From the NCBI GenBank assembly GCA_024233935.1, contig JACKOY010000003.1, positions 1-64,000 on the forward strand: a stretch of 64,000 nt of DNA. Reading direction: 5' to 3'. A model generated the notes under the pieces. That model was not told where the DNA came from, searched no databases, and saw only the letters and a program-made list of their open reading frames with translations. This stretch comes from Spirochaetales bacterium. Its GTDB lineage: Bacteria; Spirochaetota; Leptospiria; Leptospirales; Leptonemataceae. Made by a program: the position numbers and the translations under genes. This document shows positions 44,535-52,913 of this stretch, piece by piece; the first letter of the stretch is position 1; each line of letters starts with the position of its first letter.

Positions 44535-44948
44535 CTAATCGTCTACATCAAAATGATAGAGAGGCAAACCGGATTGCCCTGGCAGGTCGGGGCCCAAAAC
44601 CACCCGTGTGCTCTCCCGGTCCAGGGCCAGCGCAAGCTCGACGGCTTCCCCATAACTGATCGAATGGGCGTCCACCAGGTCGAGGGCCCGCATCAAATCC
44701 GCCCCCGAGGGTTCCAGCACTTCCGAGCAGAGCCCGTCCAGATCGCGCAGAAAATCCCGCACGCCGGTCAGGGAGTTACGATCGCTCACGCACTGCGCTA
44801 CAAAATTCCCGATCGAATAACCGGAGGTGGCCAGTTCCCCGCCCTCTTCCAGCCATGCCCGCAGGACCGCGACCAGTTTGCTTCTGGACGGGCCACCCGA
44901 CGCCAGCACCGCCAGGGCTTTGCTGCTCAAATAGAGGGCGGGCGTCAT
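44535..44948 (-). CDS. PIN-like protein with altered active site, RHH partner
   Basis: 137 aa in the position of a VapC-type toxin: the ATG overlaps the stop of a small RHH protein by 4 nt. The fold pattern resembles a PIN domain: LYLSSKALAVLAS at the start, ISYGEAVELALAL, and VVLGPDL near the end. The first Asp of the PIN active site (usually YLDTS) is Ser, and the Glu-bearing helix (SIGNFVAQC) and the third position also differ. If it is a PIN protein, it may have lost nuclease activity. Another fold is possible. Confidence 0.5.
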   Translation of the reverse strand: MTPALYLSSKALAVLASGGPSRSKLVAVLRAWLEEGGELATSGYSIGNFVAQCVSDRNSLTGVRDFLRDLDGLCSEVLEPSGADLMRALDLVDAHSISYGEAVELALALDRESTRVVLGPDLPGQSGLPLYHFDVDD

Positions 44949-45154
44949 GAACCTGAGGACAGGTAGGTCTTCCGCCCGATGGTGCTCAGCGCCCGGAGCG
45001 GGCCGGTGGATACCGAGGGACGGTACGTGTGTTCGATGGCGTGGCGGACCAATTCCCCCACCGACCGTCGGTTGCGACGCGCCAGATCGTTCAGAAACGC
45101 GAACTGGTCTTCTGTCAGTAACACTTGAAGTCTGCGGTTATATTCCTGCGCCAT
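44945..45154 (-). CDS. Ribbon-helix-helix antitoxin-like protein
   Basis: 69 aa: a strand (RRLQVLLTEDQ), a helix-turn-helix region (AFLNDLARRNRRSVGELVRHAIE), then a tail. This is the RHH/CopG pattern of antitoxins that bind their own promoter. Starts at ATG 45154 and overlaps the PIN-like gene by 4 nt, the standard antitoxin-toxin order. A 61 nt divergent gap to the hydrolase gene could hold its operator. Confidence 0.7.
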   Translation of the reverse strand: MAQEYNRRLQVLLTEDQFAFLNDLARRNRRSVGELVRHAIEHTYRPSVSTGPLRALSTIGRKTYLSSGS

Positions 45155-45215
45155 TGAGCTGCTGCCAGCTTTTTTGAATTGCCCGCCGCCGCCCCTGTCA
45201 ATGTTTTCTAATTAG

Positions 45216-46232
45216 ATGTCCTGGTTTCTGATTCTTTTCGTTCTGCTGGTCGCCTTCTTCGTGCTCGGTCACTACGGGCTCCCGGAAGAGAAACAGCCCC
45301 CGCCACCCCGGCCGCGGCCCGAACAGATTATGGAGGGGGCCGGACCCTGGCGCTATGAGGGCGACAGCGGAATAGCCTTCCTGGTGTGCCACGGCTACGG
45401 GGGCAGCGCCTTCAACACCAGGCCGCTGGGAAAGTTTTTGCAGGGCCTCGGTCACACGGCGATTGGCCTATTGATGCCAGGACACGGAACCACGATCGAA
45501 GATCTGGCCCGGACGCGGTTTTATCATTGGGAAGAGTATTTGGAGCGAGTTTACCTCGAAGAACGGGCGCGCTATCGTAAGCTCTTTTTGGTCGGCTTCT
45601 CCATGGGTGGCACCGCCTGCTTAAAGGTCGCCAGCCGGAATGCGGACACTTTCAGACCGGCCGGGATGATCACGATCTCCACGCCGGTATTTCTGAACGG
45701 CTTCTATAATGGAAGATTCATTATCCATCAACCAGCCGCCATGATTACCGGTGTTCTGAAAATCGTGCAGCCGATCGTGAAACTGGACAAGACCCGCCCG
45801 GCAAGCATTGAACGCCTGAATCCGTGGGTGGGTTATCGTTTTTCCCACGCCCTGCCGGCCGTGCACAGCTTCAAGCGGGCTCTGCCCGGTGTTCGGCGCG
45901 GCCTCTCGCGCATCACCGTGCCCTACTGTTCGATCATGGCCGCCAATGACCGTACGGTGCCCCCTGACAATCAGACCTATATCTTCAACCACATCCACAG
46001 CCGGGAGAAGCGGGCCTATATGTTTATCATGCCGCCGGACCTGACGACCATGCACAGTCTCTTGACCCATGAGCGCGCAAGAGATCGCGTGCTGCGCTAC
46101 GTCGAAACGTTTATCCAGGAAACGCTTGAGGAAAGCGGGGTCGCCGAAAAAGAGAACGGCCGGTCTGGCGGTTTGAGCGGCTGGTTCCGGCGAAAGCGAC
46201 TGCGCCGGCCTCAAAACCTGGTGGAGCCATGA
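45216..46232 (+). CDS. Alpha/beta hydrolase, membrane-anchored lipase/esterase type
   Basis: 338 aa with an N-terminal membrane segment (FLILFVLLVAFFVLGHYGL), so it is probably anchored. The hydrolase fold follows: oxyanion region VCHGYGGSA, GLLMPGHG, nucleophile elbow VGFSMGG, acid in AANDRTVPP, and His in TTMHSLLTHE. It resembles monoacylglycerol-lipase/carboxylesterase (Hydrolase_4) enzymes, so lipid esters are likely substrates. The basic C-terminus overlaps the NTF2-like gene by 4 nt. Confidence 0.85.
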   Translation: MSWFLILFVLLVAFFVLGHYGLPEEKQPPPPRPRPEQIMEGAGPWRYEGDSGIAFLVCHGYGGSAFNTRPLGKFLQGLGHTAIGLLMPGHGTTIEDLARTRFYHWEEYLERVYLEERARYRKLFLVGFSMGGTACLKVASRNADTFRPAGMITISTPVFLNGFYNGRFIIHQPAAMITGVLKIVQPIVKLDKTRPASIERLNPWVGYRFSHALPAVHSFKRALPGVRRGLSRITVPYCSIMAANDRTVPPDNQTYIFNHIHSREKRAYMFIMPPDLTTMHSLLTHERARDRVLRYVETFIQETLEESGVAEKENGRSGGLSGWFRRKRLRRPQNLVEP

Positions 46233-46615
46233 AAAACGAGCCGGCTACCGTCGCCGCCGTACGCCAGGCAAATCAACGCTTCTATCGCACGTTTGAGAGT
46301 CTGAGCCTGCCGCGAATGCGGGCTCTCTGGCTGGAAACCCCGACGGTGAAGTGCGTGCATCCCGGCTGGGAACCGATGATCGGCTTTGATGAAGTGATGC
46401 GTAGCTGGGAGCGCATCTTCGCCAATACAAGCTACATCGAGTTCGAGGTCGCCGAAGAGATCATCTTCGTGGAGGGGGATCTCGCTGTAGTTTCCAACCC
46501 GGAACGACTCCGAAGCGCCGGCGGAGGCCAGAGCGCAAGTGGCGCCGTCCATGCCACAAACGTTTATCTGCGCTACGAAGGCGATTGGCTGATGATCGTC
46601 CACCACGCATCCTAA
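46229..46615 (+). CDS. NTF2-like (SnoaL_3-type) protein
   Basis: 128 aa with the NTF2-like cone fold pattern: an N-terminal helix (TVAAVRQANQRFYRTF), CVHPGWEPMIGFDEVMRSW, AEEIIFVEGDLAVVSNPER, and the closing strand GDWLMIVHHAS. The terminal His-His pair is common in the Ketosteroid-isomerase-like SnoaL_3 family. Start overlaps the hydrolase stop (ATGA). Function unknown; such proteins are small-molecule binding or isomerase-like. Confidence 0.8.
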   Translation: MKNEPATVAAVRQANQRFYRTFESLSLPRMRALWLETPTVKCVHPGWEPMIGFDEVMRSWERIFANTSYIEFEVAEEIIFVEGDLAVVSNPERLRSAGGGQSASGAVHATNVYLRYEGDWLMIVHHAS

Positions 46616-46686
46616 GGGCGTTCTGCGCCGTTGCGTCGGGCTTGATCGCACTTGCCGTGAGAGCCGGTCGTTCCAAACGTGGCCGC

Positions 46687-48294
46687 ATGACCGGTAAACA
46701 AACGCTGTCAAAGACAGTGATCGTTTGTGACAAATTCGACGCAGAAGGCGTGGCGCGCCTCAAAGCCCACCCAGGCCTGAATGTGCTCTACGAGGGCGGC
46801 TATAAGCGCGATGCGCTGCTGGCTTTGCTGCCCCAGGCCAACGGGTTGATCATTCGATCGGCCACGACAGTGGACAAAGAAATTCTGGAAAAAGCCCCGC
46901 AACTCGAACTCGTGATCCGCGCCGGTGTGGGGGTCGATAACATCGACATTCAGGAAGCCTCCCGCCGCGGCGTCATCGTCATGAACGCCCCCGGAGGAAA
47001 CAGTGTGTCCACCGCCGAGCAGGCTCTGGCTTTGCTCTTTGCGACCGCGCGTCACACTCCCCAGGCCAACGCGTCCATGAAACAGGGCGCCTGGGAAAAA
47101 AGCAAATTCAAAGGCGTGGAACTAACCGGCAAGACCCTGGGAGTCGTCGGCCTCGGACGGATTGGCAAAGAAGTCGTGAAACGAGCGCGCGGCCTGGGAA
47201 TGAACGTGATTGGTTTTGATCCGTACATCCCCAGCGAAAACCTGGCGCACCTGGAAATTGACCTGGTCACCCGCGAAGACCTCATTCGCCAGGCGGACTT
47301 TATTACAGTGCACACCCCGCTCACCGAATCCACAATGGATTTCATTAATAAGGACAATCTGAAGGAACTGAAGGATGGCGTACGACTCATCAATGCCGCC
47401 CGTGGCGGTATCTACAACGAAGAGGCCCTCGCGATCGGTCTGGAAACCGGCAAGATTAAGGCCGTGGCTCTGGACGTCTTCACGAGCGAACCGCCGCCCG
47501 AAGATTTTCCGCTCAAGAAGTTCGATAACTGCATTATGACACCGCATCTGGGTGCTTCGACCGGAGACGCAGAGTTCGCGGTGGCGATGGAGTCAGTCGA
47601 TGAATTGATCGACTTTTTTGATCGTGGTATTGCGCGCAACGCCCTGAATTTCCCGACCATCGACCCGGACTCCATGGACTACCTGAAGCCGTACTTCAGT
47701 GGCGGCCAGGGGATTGGAAAACTGCTCGCGTCCATGTGCCCCGACTTTCGCACAATCGAGTTCCACTATCGCGGCGACATTGCCGGTTACATGGTGCAAC
47801 CCGTAACGACCTCTATACTTTTCGGGGCTCTGACGGTCTCCATGGGCGACGAAGTAAACCTGGTCAACGCTCCAATGATTGCGCGCGATCGCGGGGTCCA
47901 GATCGTCGAAGACAAGAATACCCAGGCCGAAGGTTTTTCCAGTTACGTGCATGTGATTTTCAAGAACAAGGCCGGGGAAAAAGCGGAGCTGCGCTACACG
48001 GCGATCAATCGCACGCCCCTGGTCTTTTCGCTTTCCAATTTGCCGCTCGAATTCCGGCCGGAAGGCGTACTTCTGATCCTCAAGAACCACGACCGACCCC
48101 GCGTGGTCGGCAACGTCGGGAATTTTCTTGCCGATCACGACGTTAACATCGCAGATATGGAGTTGGGCCGGGCCGAGAAAGGCGGCATGGCGCACTGTGT
48201 AATCACGGTTGACCAACTGCTGCCGCCCGAAGTACTCGGCCGACTGCAACAACAGGAGAACATCACCTATGCCGTTCAGGTCGATCTGCGTTAA
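46687..48294 (+). CDS. serA: D-3-phosphoglycerate dehydrogenase, long form
   Basis: First step of serine synthesis: NAD-dependent oxidation of 3-phosphoglycerate. LVIRAGVGVDNIDI, nucleotide loop VVGLGRIGKEVVKRA, the catalytic Arg-Glu-His in NAARGGIYNEEA, TPHLGASTGD. Around residue 320 onward an ASB domain and then the ACT domain (VGNVGNFLADHDVNIADMEL), where serine could inhibit. 535 aa. ATG 46687 is used; the ORF formally reaches back to 46585 inside the previous gene. It overlaps the downstream lipoprotein start by 26 nt. Confidence 0.95.
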   Translation: MTGKQTLSKTVIVCDKFDAEGVARLKAHPGLNVLYEGGYKRDALLALLPQANGLIIRSATTVDKEILEKAPQLELVIRAGVGVDNIDIQEASRRGVIVMNAPGGNSVSTAEQALALLFATARHTPQANASMKQGAWEKSKFKGVELTGKTLGVVGLGRIGKEVVKRARGLGMNVIGFDPYIPSENLAHLEIDLVTREDLIRQADFITVHTPLTESTMDFINKDNLKELKDGVRLINAARGGIYNEEALAIGLETGKIKAVALDVFTSEPPPEDFPLKKFDNCIMTPHLGASTGDAEFAVAMESVDELIDFFDRGIARNALNFPTIDPDSMDYLKPYFSGGQGIGKLLASMCPDFRTIEFHYRGDIAGYMVQPVTTSILFGALTVSMGDEVNLVNAPMIARDRGVQIVEDKNTQAEGFSSYVHVIFKNKAGEKAELRYTAINRTPLVFSLSNLPLEFRPEGVLLILKNHDRPRVVGNVGNFLADHDVNIADMELGRAEKGGMAHCVITVDQLLPPEVLGRLQQQENITYAVQVDLR

Positions 48295-48928
48295 CCATCT
48301 TCGTCTGCTGCTTGCGATTGTCTTGCTCTCAATCCTCGGGAGCGGCTGCGGCGGAAACGGGGACGATCCGACTGTGGCCGAACAGGCCAACCTGCGCTAT
48401 GTGACTGCGAGCAGCGGGCTTGTGCTGCGTTCCAATCCGGATCGAAATGCCGAGCGCCTCACGGCAATTCCGGCAGGCCACGCCGTGCAGCTGATCGAAG
48501 AAAAACCCGAGGAAGTGAATATCAACGGGACCACGGGACACTGGTGTTATGTGCGCTTCGGCGAGCAGCAGGGCTGGGTCTTCGGTGCCTACTTAACCGC
48601 CCAAGCGCCGGCAGTGCCGGTCGGCCGGGCCAACGTCGAATGTTATCGTTTTCAGTCCGATACGACTACCGCGACCCTGCGCCTGGAAACCACGGGGAGT
48701 CAGGTGCGGGGCGAGGTTGAGGCCGTGATCCAGGACGCCGCAAACTCGTACTTTTCTTCGTACTCGCAACATTTCACCGGACAGCGGGACGGCCAGGATC
48801 TACGCGTAGAGATCGTGACCGAAATCGAAGACGATATTCAAAACGCCAATCAGGTCTGGCATCTGGAAGGACAGGAGCTGACGGCCGACGGCAATCGCTT
48901 CCGCAAGGTGCAATGCCAGGGACAGTAA
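48269..48928 (+). CDS. Lipoprotein with bacterial SH3 domain
   Basis: 219 aa. N-terminal signal with lipobox (LRLLLAIVLLSILGSGC), so lipidated at Cys27 approximately. Residues 45-110 form an SH3_3-type domain (SGLVLRSNPDRNAERLTAIP, then GWVFGAYL). Such domains bind peptidoglycan peptides. The C-terminal half has a beta pattern and no recognised domain. AGGAG lies 10 nt before ATG 48269, inside the end of serA. Confidence 0.82.
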   Translation: MPFRSICVNHLRLLLAIVLLSILGSGCGGNGDDPTVAEQANLRYVTASSGLVLRSNPDRNAERLTAIPAGHAVQLIEEKPEEVNINGTTGHWCYVRFGEQQGWVFGAYLTAQAPAVPVGRANVECYRFQSDTTTATLRLETTGSQVRGEVEAVIQDAANSYFSSYSQHFTGQRDGQDLRVEIVTEIEDDIQNANQVWHLEGQELTADGNRFRKVQCQGQ

Positions 48929-49015
48929 GGCTCCGATGCACCCTCCCGGCCGTGCTGTTTCCTGACCCACGCTGATGCGTTGAAGTTCGGGCGGCTGTGA
49001 ACGCGCCATCGAACT

Positions 49016-49396
49016 CTACGGGCTTTGGGCTTCCGCCAGTAGTACCGAGCGATCAAAAAAGACCTCGTTGCGCGTGATCACCTCTTCGAGCTCGACAATA
49101 TCCAGGCCAAAGAGTACGTGCTCCGTATCACCGATCGGAATACGTGCGCGCCATTTCAGCGTGAAGCCACCCGGAGTCGGAAAGATTTCTTCGGCCTCCC
49201 AGACCCAGCGCGGATTCGCCCGCAACAAACGCCGGAAGTAACGCTCGATCGTTTTGCGGCCGGTAAGTGGCCGCGACAACCCCGGATCCTGGTAGCTCGC
49301 GTTCTGCGCGTAGAACTCGATGAGCCGGTCCGGCCGATTGCCGGTCCAGGCCGGAAGCCAGCGGTTGCAGAAGCGAGTCGCGGTCTCGATATCCAT
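49016..49396 (-). CDS. NTF2-like/SnoaL-like protein
   Basis: 126 aa with the SnoaL pattern: FCNRWLPAWTGNRPDRLIEFYAQNA at the start (trapped as WLPAWTGNRPDRLIEFYA), DPGLSRPLTGRKTIERYFR, and a closing strand with VLFGLDIVELEEVIT. ATG 49396 is chosen; the ORF begins a few residues earlier at TTG. No paralogy to the NTF2-like gene at 46229-46615 beyond the fold. Convergent with the SH3 lipoprotein; no terminator in the 87 nt between. Confidence 0.75.
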   Translation of the reverse strand: MDIETATRFCNRWLPAWTGNRPDRLIEFYAQNASYQDPGLSRPLTGRKTIERYFRRLLRANPRWVWEAEEIFPTPGGFTLKWRARIPIGDTEHVLFGLDIVELEEVITRNEVFFDRSVLLAEAQSP

Positions 49397-49818
49397 GAGG
49401 GTCAATGGATCTGCAGTCAGCGCGCGTCAATCGCATGCGAAGTCCGGGCGAGCGCAATCGGAAGCTGGCGGGATCGTTCCGCGTGTCCTCAACGCCGGTC
49501 CGGCGCTTTGATTTTTGGTTTGTTATGTCTCATTGGTCACGATAGAGCTCGCGCCGGGATCTAACGCCCACGGAAAGCCTGCAATAGGCCCTGGCATTCG
49601 TTCTGGACCAACCAATGCCGCCCGTTTCTGTTTTGCTGCGGCGTTTCGTGTGAAACGTATTACGTCGCATAGACAAAACATAACGAGGGTGCGCGAGGCG
49701 GGACAAATCTATTGGTCGAATCGGCGCGGACCGAGATGGCCGCGGGCGCGGCCACGGTCGCCGAATTTGCTTGCCACCAGGGCCCTGGACGAATTTTTAA
49801 CCGTGCGCCCTGCGCAAC
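49397..49818. other. Gene-free stretch before the tRNA
   Basis: About 420 nt without a convincing gene. It contains a short palindrome CGCCGGTCCGGCG near 49492-49504, followed by a T-rich run, and a wide inverted repeat GTTATGT (49522-49528) / ACATAAC (49678-49684) with CATTGG / CCAATG nested inside. I see no coding ORF and no clear mobile element. The tRNA promoter is probably in the last 100 nt but could not be picked. Confidence 0.5.
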
Positions 49819-49892
49819 GCTCCGGTAGCTCAGCTGGATAGAGTAGTGGACTTCGAATCCAATGGTCGCAGGTTCGAATCCTGCTCGGAGCG
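49819..49892 (+). tRNA. tRNA-Arg (anticodon TCG)
   Basis: 74 nt cloverleaf. Acceptor GCTCCGG / TCGGAGC (last pair G-T), D-arm GCTC / GAGT with U8-A9 before it, anticodon stem GTGGA / TCCAA with loop CTTCGAA, so anticodon TCG (reads CGA and related Arg codons). T-arm GCAGG-TTCGAAT-CCTGC and discriminator G. CCA is not encoded. The outermost anticodon-stem pair (27-43) is a G-A mismatch. Confidence 0.95.
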
Positions 49893-49910
49893 CATTCTGA
49901 GGGAATTGAG

Positions 49911-49939
49911 TTGACACGCCCCTTTCGGCGAAGCATTCT
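49911..49939 (+). promoter_or_regulatory. Possible sigma-70-type promoter before pckA
   Basis: TTGACA at 49911-49916 is a perfect -35 hexamer. 17 nt further the -10 position reads CATTCT, a poor match. The leader to pckA would be about 105 nt. A 7-bp inverted repeat (TTCTGAG at 49895-49901, CTCAGAA at 49938-49944) brackets it and could be an operator. Confidence 0.3.
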
Positions 49940-50051
49940 CAGAACACGCCTCACCCGGGTCGAAAGGCAATTCGGCGCGGGCTAGTCGTGTATTCCCTGG
50001 CATTTTAACATAAACTGATGTTTCGGCCGAAGGGCCCGAAGGAGCACAGCA

Positions 50052-51638
50052 ATGAAAACCACGATGGAGCAAATCGTCGGAATCAAAAACACGCCGGTGA
50101 TCTATCGCAACCTGAGCTACGAGGAAATCTTCGAGCACGAAAAGAAAAAGGGCGAAACCACCCTCACCTCCCAGGGCGCCATGACCGTCGACACCGGCAT
50201 TTTTACCGGCCGTTCGCCGAAAGACAAGTTCCTGGTAAAAGAACCGTCGAGCGAGAACAACGTCTGGTGGGGTAAGATCAATCAGCCCTGTAGCGCCGAG
50301 ATCTTTGAAACGCTTCACAAACGCGTAGTCGAGTATCTGGCAGGCAAAGAACTCTACGTGTTCGATGGCTTTGCCGGTGCGCGCAAAAGTACCCGCATGA
50401 GCCTGCGTGTTGTGACCGAGCGGGCCTGGCAGCATCACTTTTGCACAAACATGTTTATCCGCCCCACCGATGCGGAACTACAGAACTTCGATCCCGAATT
50501 TACGATCATCAACGCCTCGGGACTGAAAAATCCGGACTGGAAAGAACACGGTCTGAATTCCGAGGTGTTTGTACTGTTTCACCTGGGCAAAAAAATCGCC
50601 ATCATCGGTGGTACAGAATACGGCGGGGAGATGAAAAAAGGCATCTTCTCGGTCATGAACTATTACAAGCCTCTGGAAGGCATCCTGACCATGCACTGCT
50701 CGGCAAACGTCGGCAAGGACCGCGGCGATTCGGCCCTGTTCTTCGGCCTTTCGGGCACCGGAAAGACCACGCTATCGACCGACCCCAAACGCCCGCTGAT
50801 AGGCGATGACGAGCACGGCTGGGATGACGAGGGCATCTGGAATCTGGAAGGCGGTTGTTACGCCAAAGCCATCAACCTGAACCCGGACGACGAACCGCTG
50901 ATCTACAATGCAATCAAACGCGACGCGCTACTCGAAAACGTGGTGGTGCGGGACGACTCGACGGTTGACTACAGCTCCAGTCAGAAAACCGAAAACACCC
51001 GCGTCAGCTACCCGATCTTTCACATTCCGAATCGCATTGAGAGCGGTGTGGCAGGCCATCCCGAAAACATCATCTTTTTGACCTGCGATGCCTTCGGAGT
51101 CTTGCCGCCGGTCGCGCGTTTGACTCCGGAACAGGCCATGTATCATTTTCTCTCGGGTTATACGGCAAAAGTGGCCGGAACCGAACGGGGAGTGACCGAG
51201 CCCACGGCAACGTTTTCCGCCTGCTTCGGGGCGGCTTTCATGACCCTGCATCCGACAAAGTATGCGCGCCTGCTGGGCGAAAAGATGCGCAAGCACAACA
51301 CAAAGGCCTACCTGGTAAACACCGGTTGGGCCGGCGGTCCGTACGGAGTGGGTCAGCGCATGAAGATCAAACTGACGCGCTCGATCATTGACGGCATCTT
51401 CGACGGCACCCTCGATCACGGCAAATACACCCATCACGATGTCCTGAACCTGGATATCCCGGACGAGATGGGCAGTGTGGAGACCAGCCTGCTCCATCCG
51501 TGGGAATCCTGGAAGAGCCGCGATGACTACGAAGCGCAGGCGAAAAAATTGGCCGGCATGTTCATTGAGAACTTCAAACAGTACGTAAGCGATTCTCACG
51601 AATTCGATTTTACTTCCCACGGACCGAAACTCAGCTAA
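50052..51638 (+). CDS. pckA: Phosphoenolpyruvate carboxykinase (ATP)
   Basis: Converts oxaloacetate to PEP for gluconeogenesis. The kinase-1 motif is GLSGTGKTTLSTDP, with GRSPKDKFLVKEP near the start, MHCSANVGKDRGD, the metal-binding GDDEHGWDDEGIWN, and ESGVAGHPENIIFLTCDAF. 528 aa, the ATP-dependent bacterial type. AAGGAG lies 9 nt before the ATG. Organisms that live on fatty acids need this enzyme, in line with the acyl-CoA genes in this window. Confidence 0.97.
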   Translation: MKTTMEQIVGIKNTPVIYRNLSYEEIFEHEKKKGETTLTSQGAMTVDTGIFTGRSPKDKFLVKEPSSENNVWWGKINQPCSAEIFETLHKRVVEYLAGKELYVFDGFAGARKSTRMSLRVVTERAWQHHFCTNMFIRPTDAELQNFDPEFTIINASGLKNPDWKEHGLNSEVFVLFHLGKKIAIIGGTEYGGEMKKGIFSVMNYYKPLEGILTMHCSANVGKDRGDSALFFGLSGTGKTTLSTDPKRPLIGDDEHGWDDEGIWNLEGGCYAKAINLNPDDEPLIYNAIKRDALLENVVVRDDSTVDYSSSQKTENTRVSYPIFHIPNRIESGVAGHPENIIFLTCDAFGVLPPVARLTPEQAMYHFLSGYTAKVAGTERGVTEPTATFSACFGAAFMTLHPTKYARLLGEKMRKHNTKAYLVNTGWAGGPYGVGQRMKIKLTRSIIDGIFDGTLDHGKYTHHDVLNLDIPDEMGSVETSLLHPWESWKSRDDYEAQAKKLAGMFIENFKQYVSDSHEFDFTSHGPKLS

Positions 51639-51669
51639 CTCCGAAGGCTTCGCGAATTCCAAACATTAA

Positions 51670-51699
51670 CCCCGGCCGAAATGCCGGGGTTTTTCTTTT
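51670..51699 (+). terminator. Rho-independent terminator of pckA
   Basis: Perfect stem CCCCGGC (51670-51676) / GCCGGGG (51683-51689) with a 6-nt loop, followed by TTTTTCTTTT. It begins 31 nt after the pckA stop. Confidence 0.92.
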
Positions 51700-51758
51700 A
51701 GAACAGGCGATCGCCGTGGGCCTTGGCAAACGGCCACGGCCATTCGAGCTCTGCAGCA

Positions 51759-52187
51759 TCACTCCCAACGATCCGGTGTTCGTATCGTAACGATCCCCTT
51801 TCCACGTTGGATCATTTCGCGATCCAGGGTGAATAAAGTAGCGGAAGCCTGATTCGCAACGGCAAGATAGAGGAGATCGGCGGAGCGCAGGCTGGCGTGG
51901 TCCAGCAAGTCCAGCGCCAGAATCGCGTCATCGATCGAAAGGCCATAGATTGTGACGCCCGGTAGATCGATCAGCTGCAGGGCGGCGCGGCGCGCAGCGG
52001 GCGTTCGACCCGAGCGGCGGGCGAGAGCCGAGGCAACTTCCACAACGGCAAAGACGGGCAGGTGAATACGCGGCTGCTGCTCTGAGGTTCGTTGTAGAAA
52101 GTCGATGGCTTCTTCGTGATGCGGCTCGTCCCGCAGACTGGCCGCCACAAAAACGGACGCGTCGATGACGATATCGGAAGCCGGCAC
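51759..52187 (-). CDS. vapC: PIN-domain toxin VapC
   Basis: 142-residue PIN RNase. All four acidic positions are in place: IVIDASVFVAA (first Asp), FAVVEVASALARR (Glu), LRSADLLYLAVA (Asp), and LFTLDREM (Asp). In VapC families these hold Mg for tRNA or rRNA cleavage. GTG start, 5 nt after the antitoxin gene. Lies convergent to pckA with its terminator between them. Confidence 0.85.
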   Translation of the reverse strand: MPASDIVIDASVFVAASLRDEPHHEEAIDFLQRTSEQQPRIHLPVFAVVEVASALARRSGRTPAARRAALQLIDLPGVTIYGLSIDDAILALDLLDHASLRSADLLYLAVANQASATLFTLDREMIQRGKGIVTIRTPDRWE

Positions 52188-52192
52188 TGGAC

Positions 52193-52468
52193 TCAGCGCG
52201 CGTTGCGTTCGGCGCGGAGCATTGCACCGGCGGACCTGCCCTTTTTGTTGCGGCCGGTTTTGGTTTCGCGCTGGAGGGCTCGGGCTGATTGCTGCCAGTT
52301 CTTGAGCCAGGCCTGCCAGCGATCCGACTCGGCCTTCGACCCCCCATGATGCTCAAGCCCGTGCCGCAATCGGCTCACGACGTATTCTTTGAGCGTTGTG
52401 CCTTCCAGCGCCGCCCGCGCCTTTATCTCCCGAAACAACTCGTCTGGAATGTCGATCGTTGTCCGCAC
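52193..52468 (-). CDS. vapB: VapB-type RHH antitoxin
   Basis: 91 aa with a RHH N-terminus (RTTIDIPDELFREIKARAAL, then TLKEYVVSRL) and an extended, basic toxin-binding tail (RETKTGRNKKGR). The start is GTG 52468, which lies almost on the predicted transcription start (see promoter). Order antitoxin-toxin is as usual for vapBC. Confidence 0.85.
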   Translation of the reverse strand: MRTTIDIPDELFREIKARAALEGTTLKEYVVSRLRHGLEHHGGSKAESDRWQAWLKNWQQSARALQRETKTGRNKKGRSAGAMLRAERNAR

Positions 52469-52474
52469 AAAAGC

Positions 52475-52502
52475 ATATTAACATATTTATGGAAGCTGTC
52501 AA
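52475..52502 (-). promoter_or_regulatory. Promoter of vapBC
   Basis: On the minus strand TTGACA (52502-52497), 16 nt spacer, TAATAT (52480-52475). Transcription would start about 7 nt after the -10, at or next to the GTG of vapB, so the mRNA may be nearly leaderless. The spacer is AT-rich with CATA-N10-TATG symmetry (52474-52491), a possible antitoxin operator. Confidence 0.5.
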
Positions 52503-52554
52503 GAACAGTATCTGGAGGCCCGATCAACTGCACCGCGATACGGGCGCCAAAAAA

Positions 52555-52913
52555 ATGAACGCGTACTTAAACGCTGGCGCCTACGACACGGAAACCCACG
52601 AAATGGTACGGATCAACGACCCCGCGGAGGCCGCGCGCCTTGCCGCAGAGGGCTACCTGGTGGTGGCGTCGATGCTGGGACAGTAGATGGCGTACCCCAG
52701 TTCAATGCCGAACTCAGAGTTGACCGCAATCCCGGACATATCGCTGTAGTTACGGGCCTGACTCCCGGGGCGGAGCCAACTATCGAAAATCTGGAAGTCT
52801 ACCAGGCTGGTACAGATATCGGACGTATGCCTGTCCATGATGGCTTCGGTGAGGGAGTAGCCGAGACCGGCCGGGTAGAGTTGTTCGTCTGGAAGCAAAA
52901 GGAGGGACAATGA
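52555..52913 (+). pseudogene. CHAP/amidase-like hydrolase remnant, frameshifted
   Basis: Two frames together read as one broken peptidoglycan-hydrolase-like domain. Frame one (ATG 52555, or 52489) has MNAYLNAGAYDT and EAARLAAEGYLVVASML, then stops at 52686. One base is missing around 52665-52690. The other frame continues with FNAELRVDRNPGHIAVVTGL, LEVYQAGTDIGRM and a tail GRVELFVWK, ending at TGA 52913. The AN-G-VVA...PGHIAVV...QAG...FV order is that of CHAP/NlpC-like amidases. The N-terminal part with the catalytic Cys is not recognisable. Its stop overlaps the next lipoprotein's ATG. Confidence 0.45.

Noticed and set aside
49522..49684. Inverted repeat as ends of a small mobile element
   Set aside because: Only 7 bp arms, no target duplication or transposase remains.
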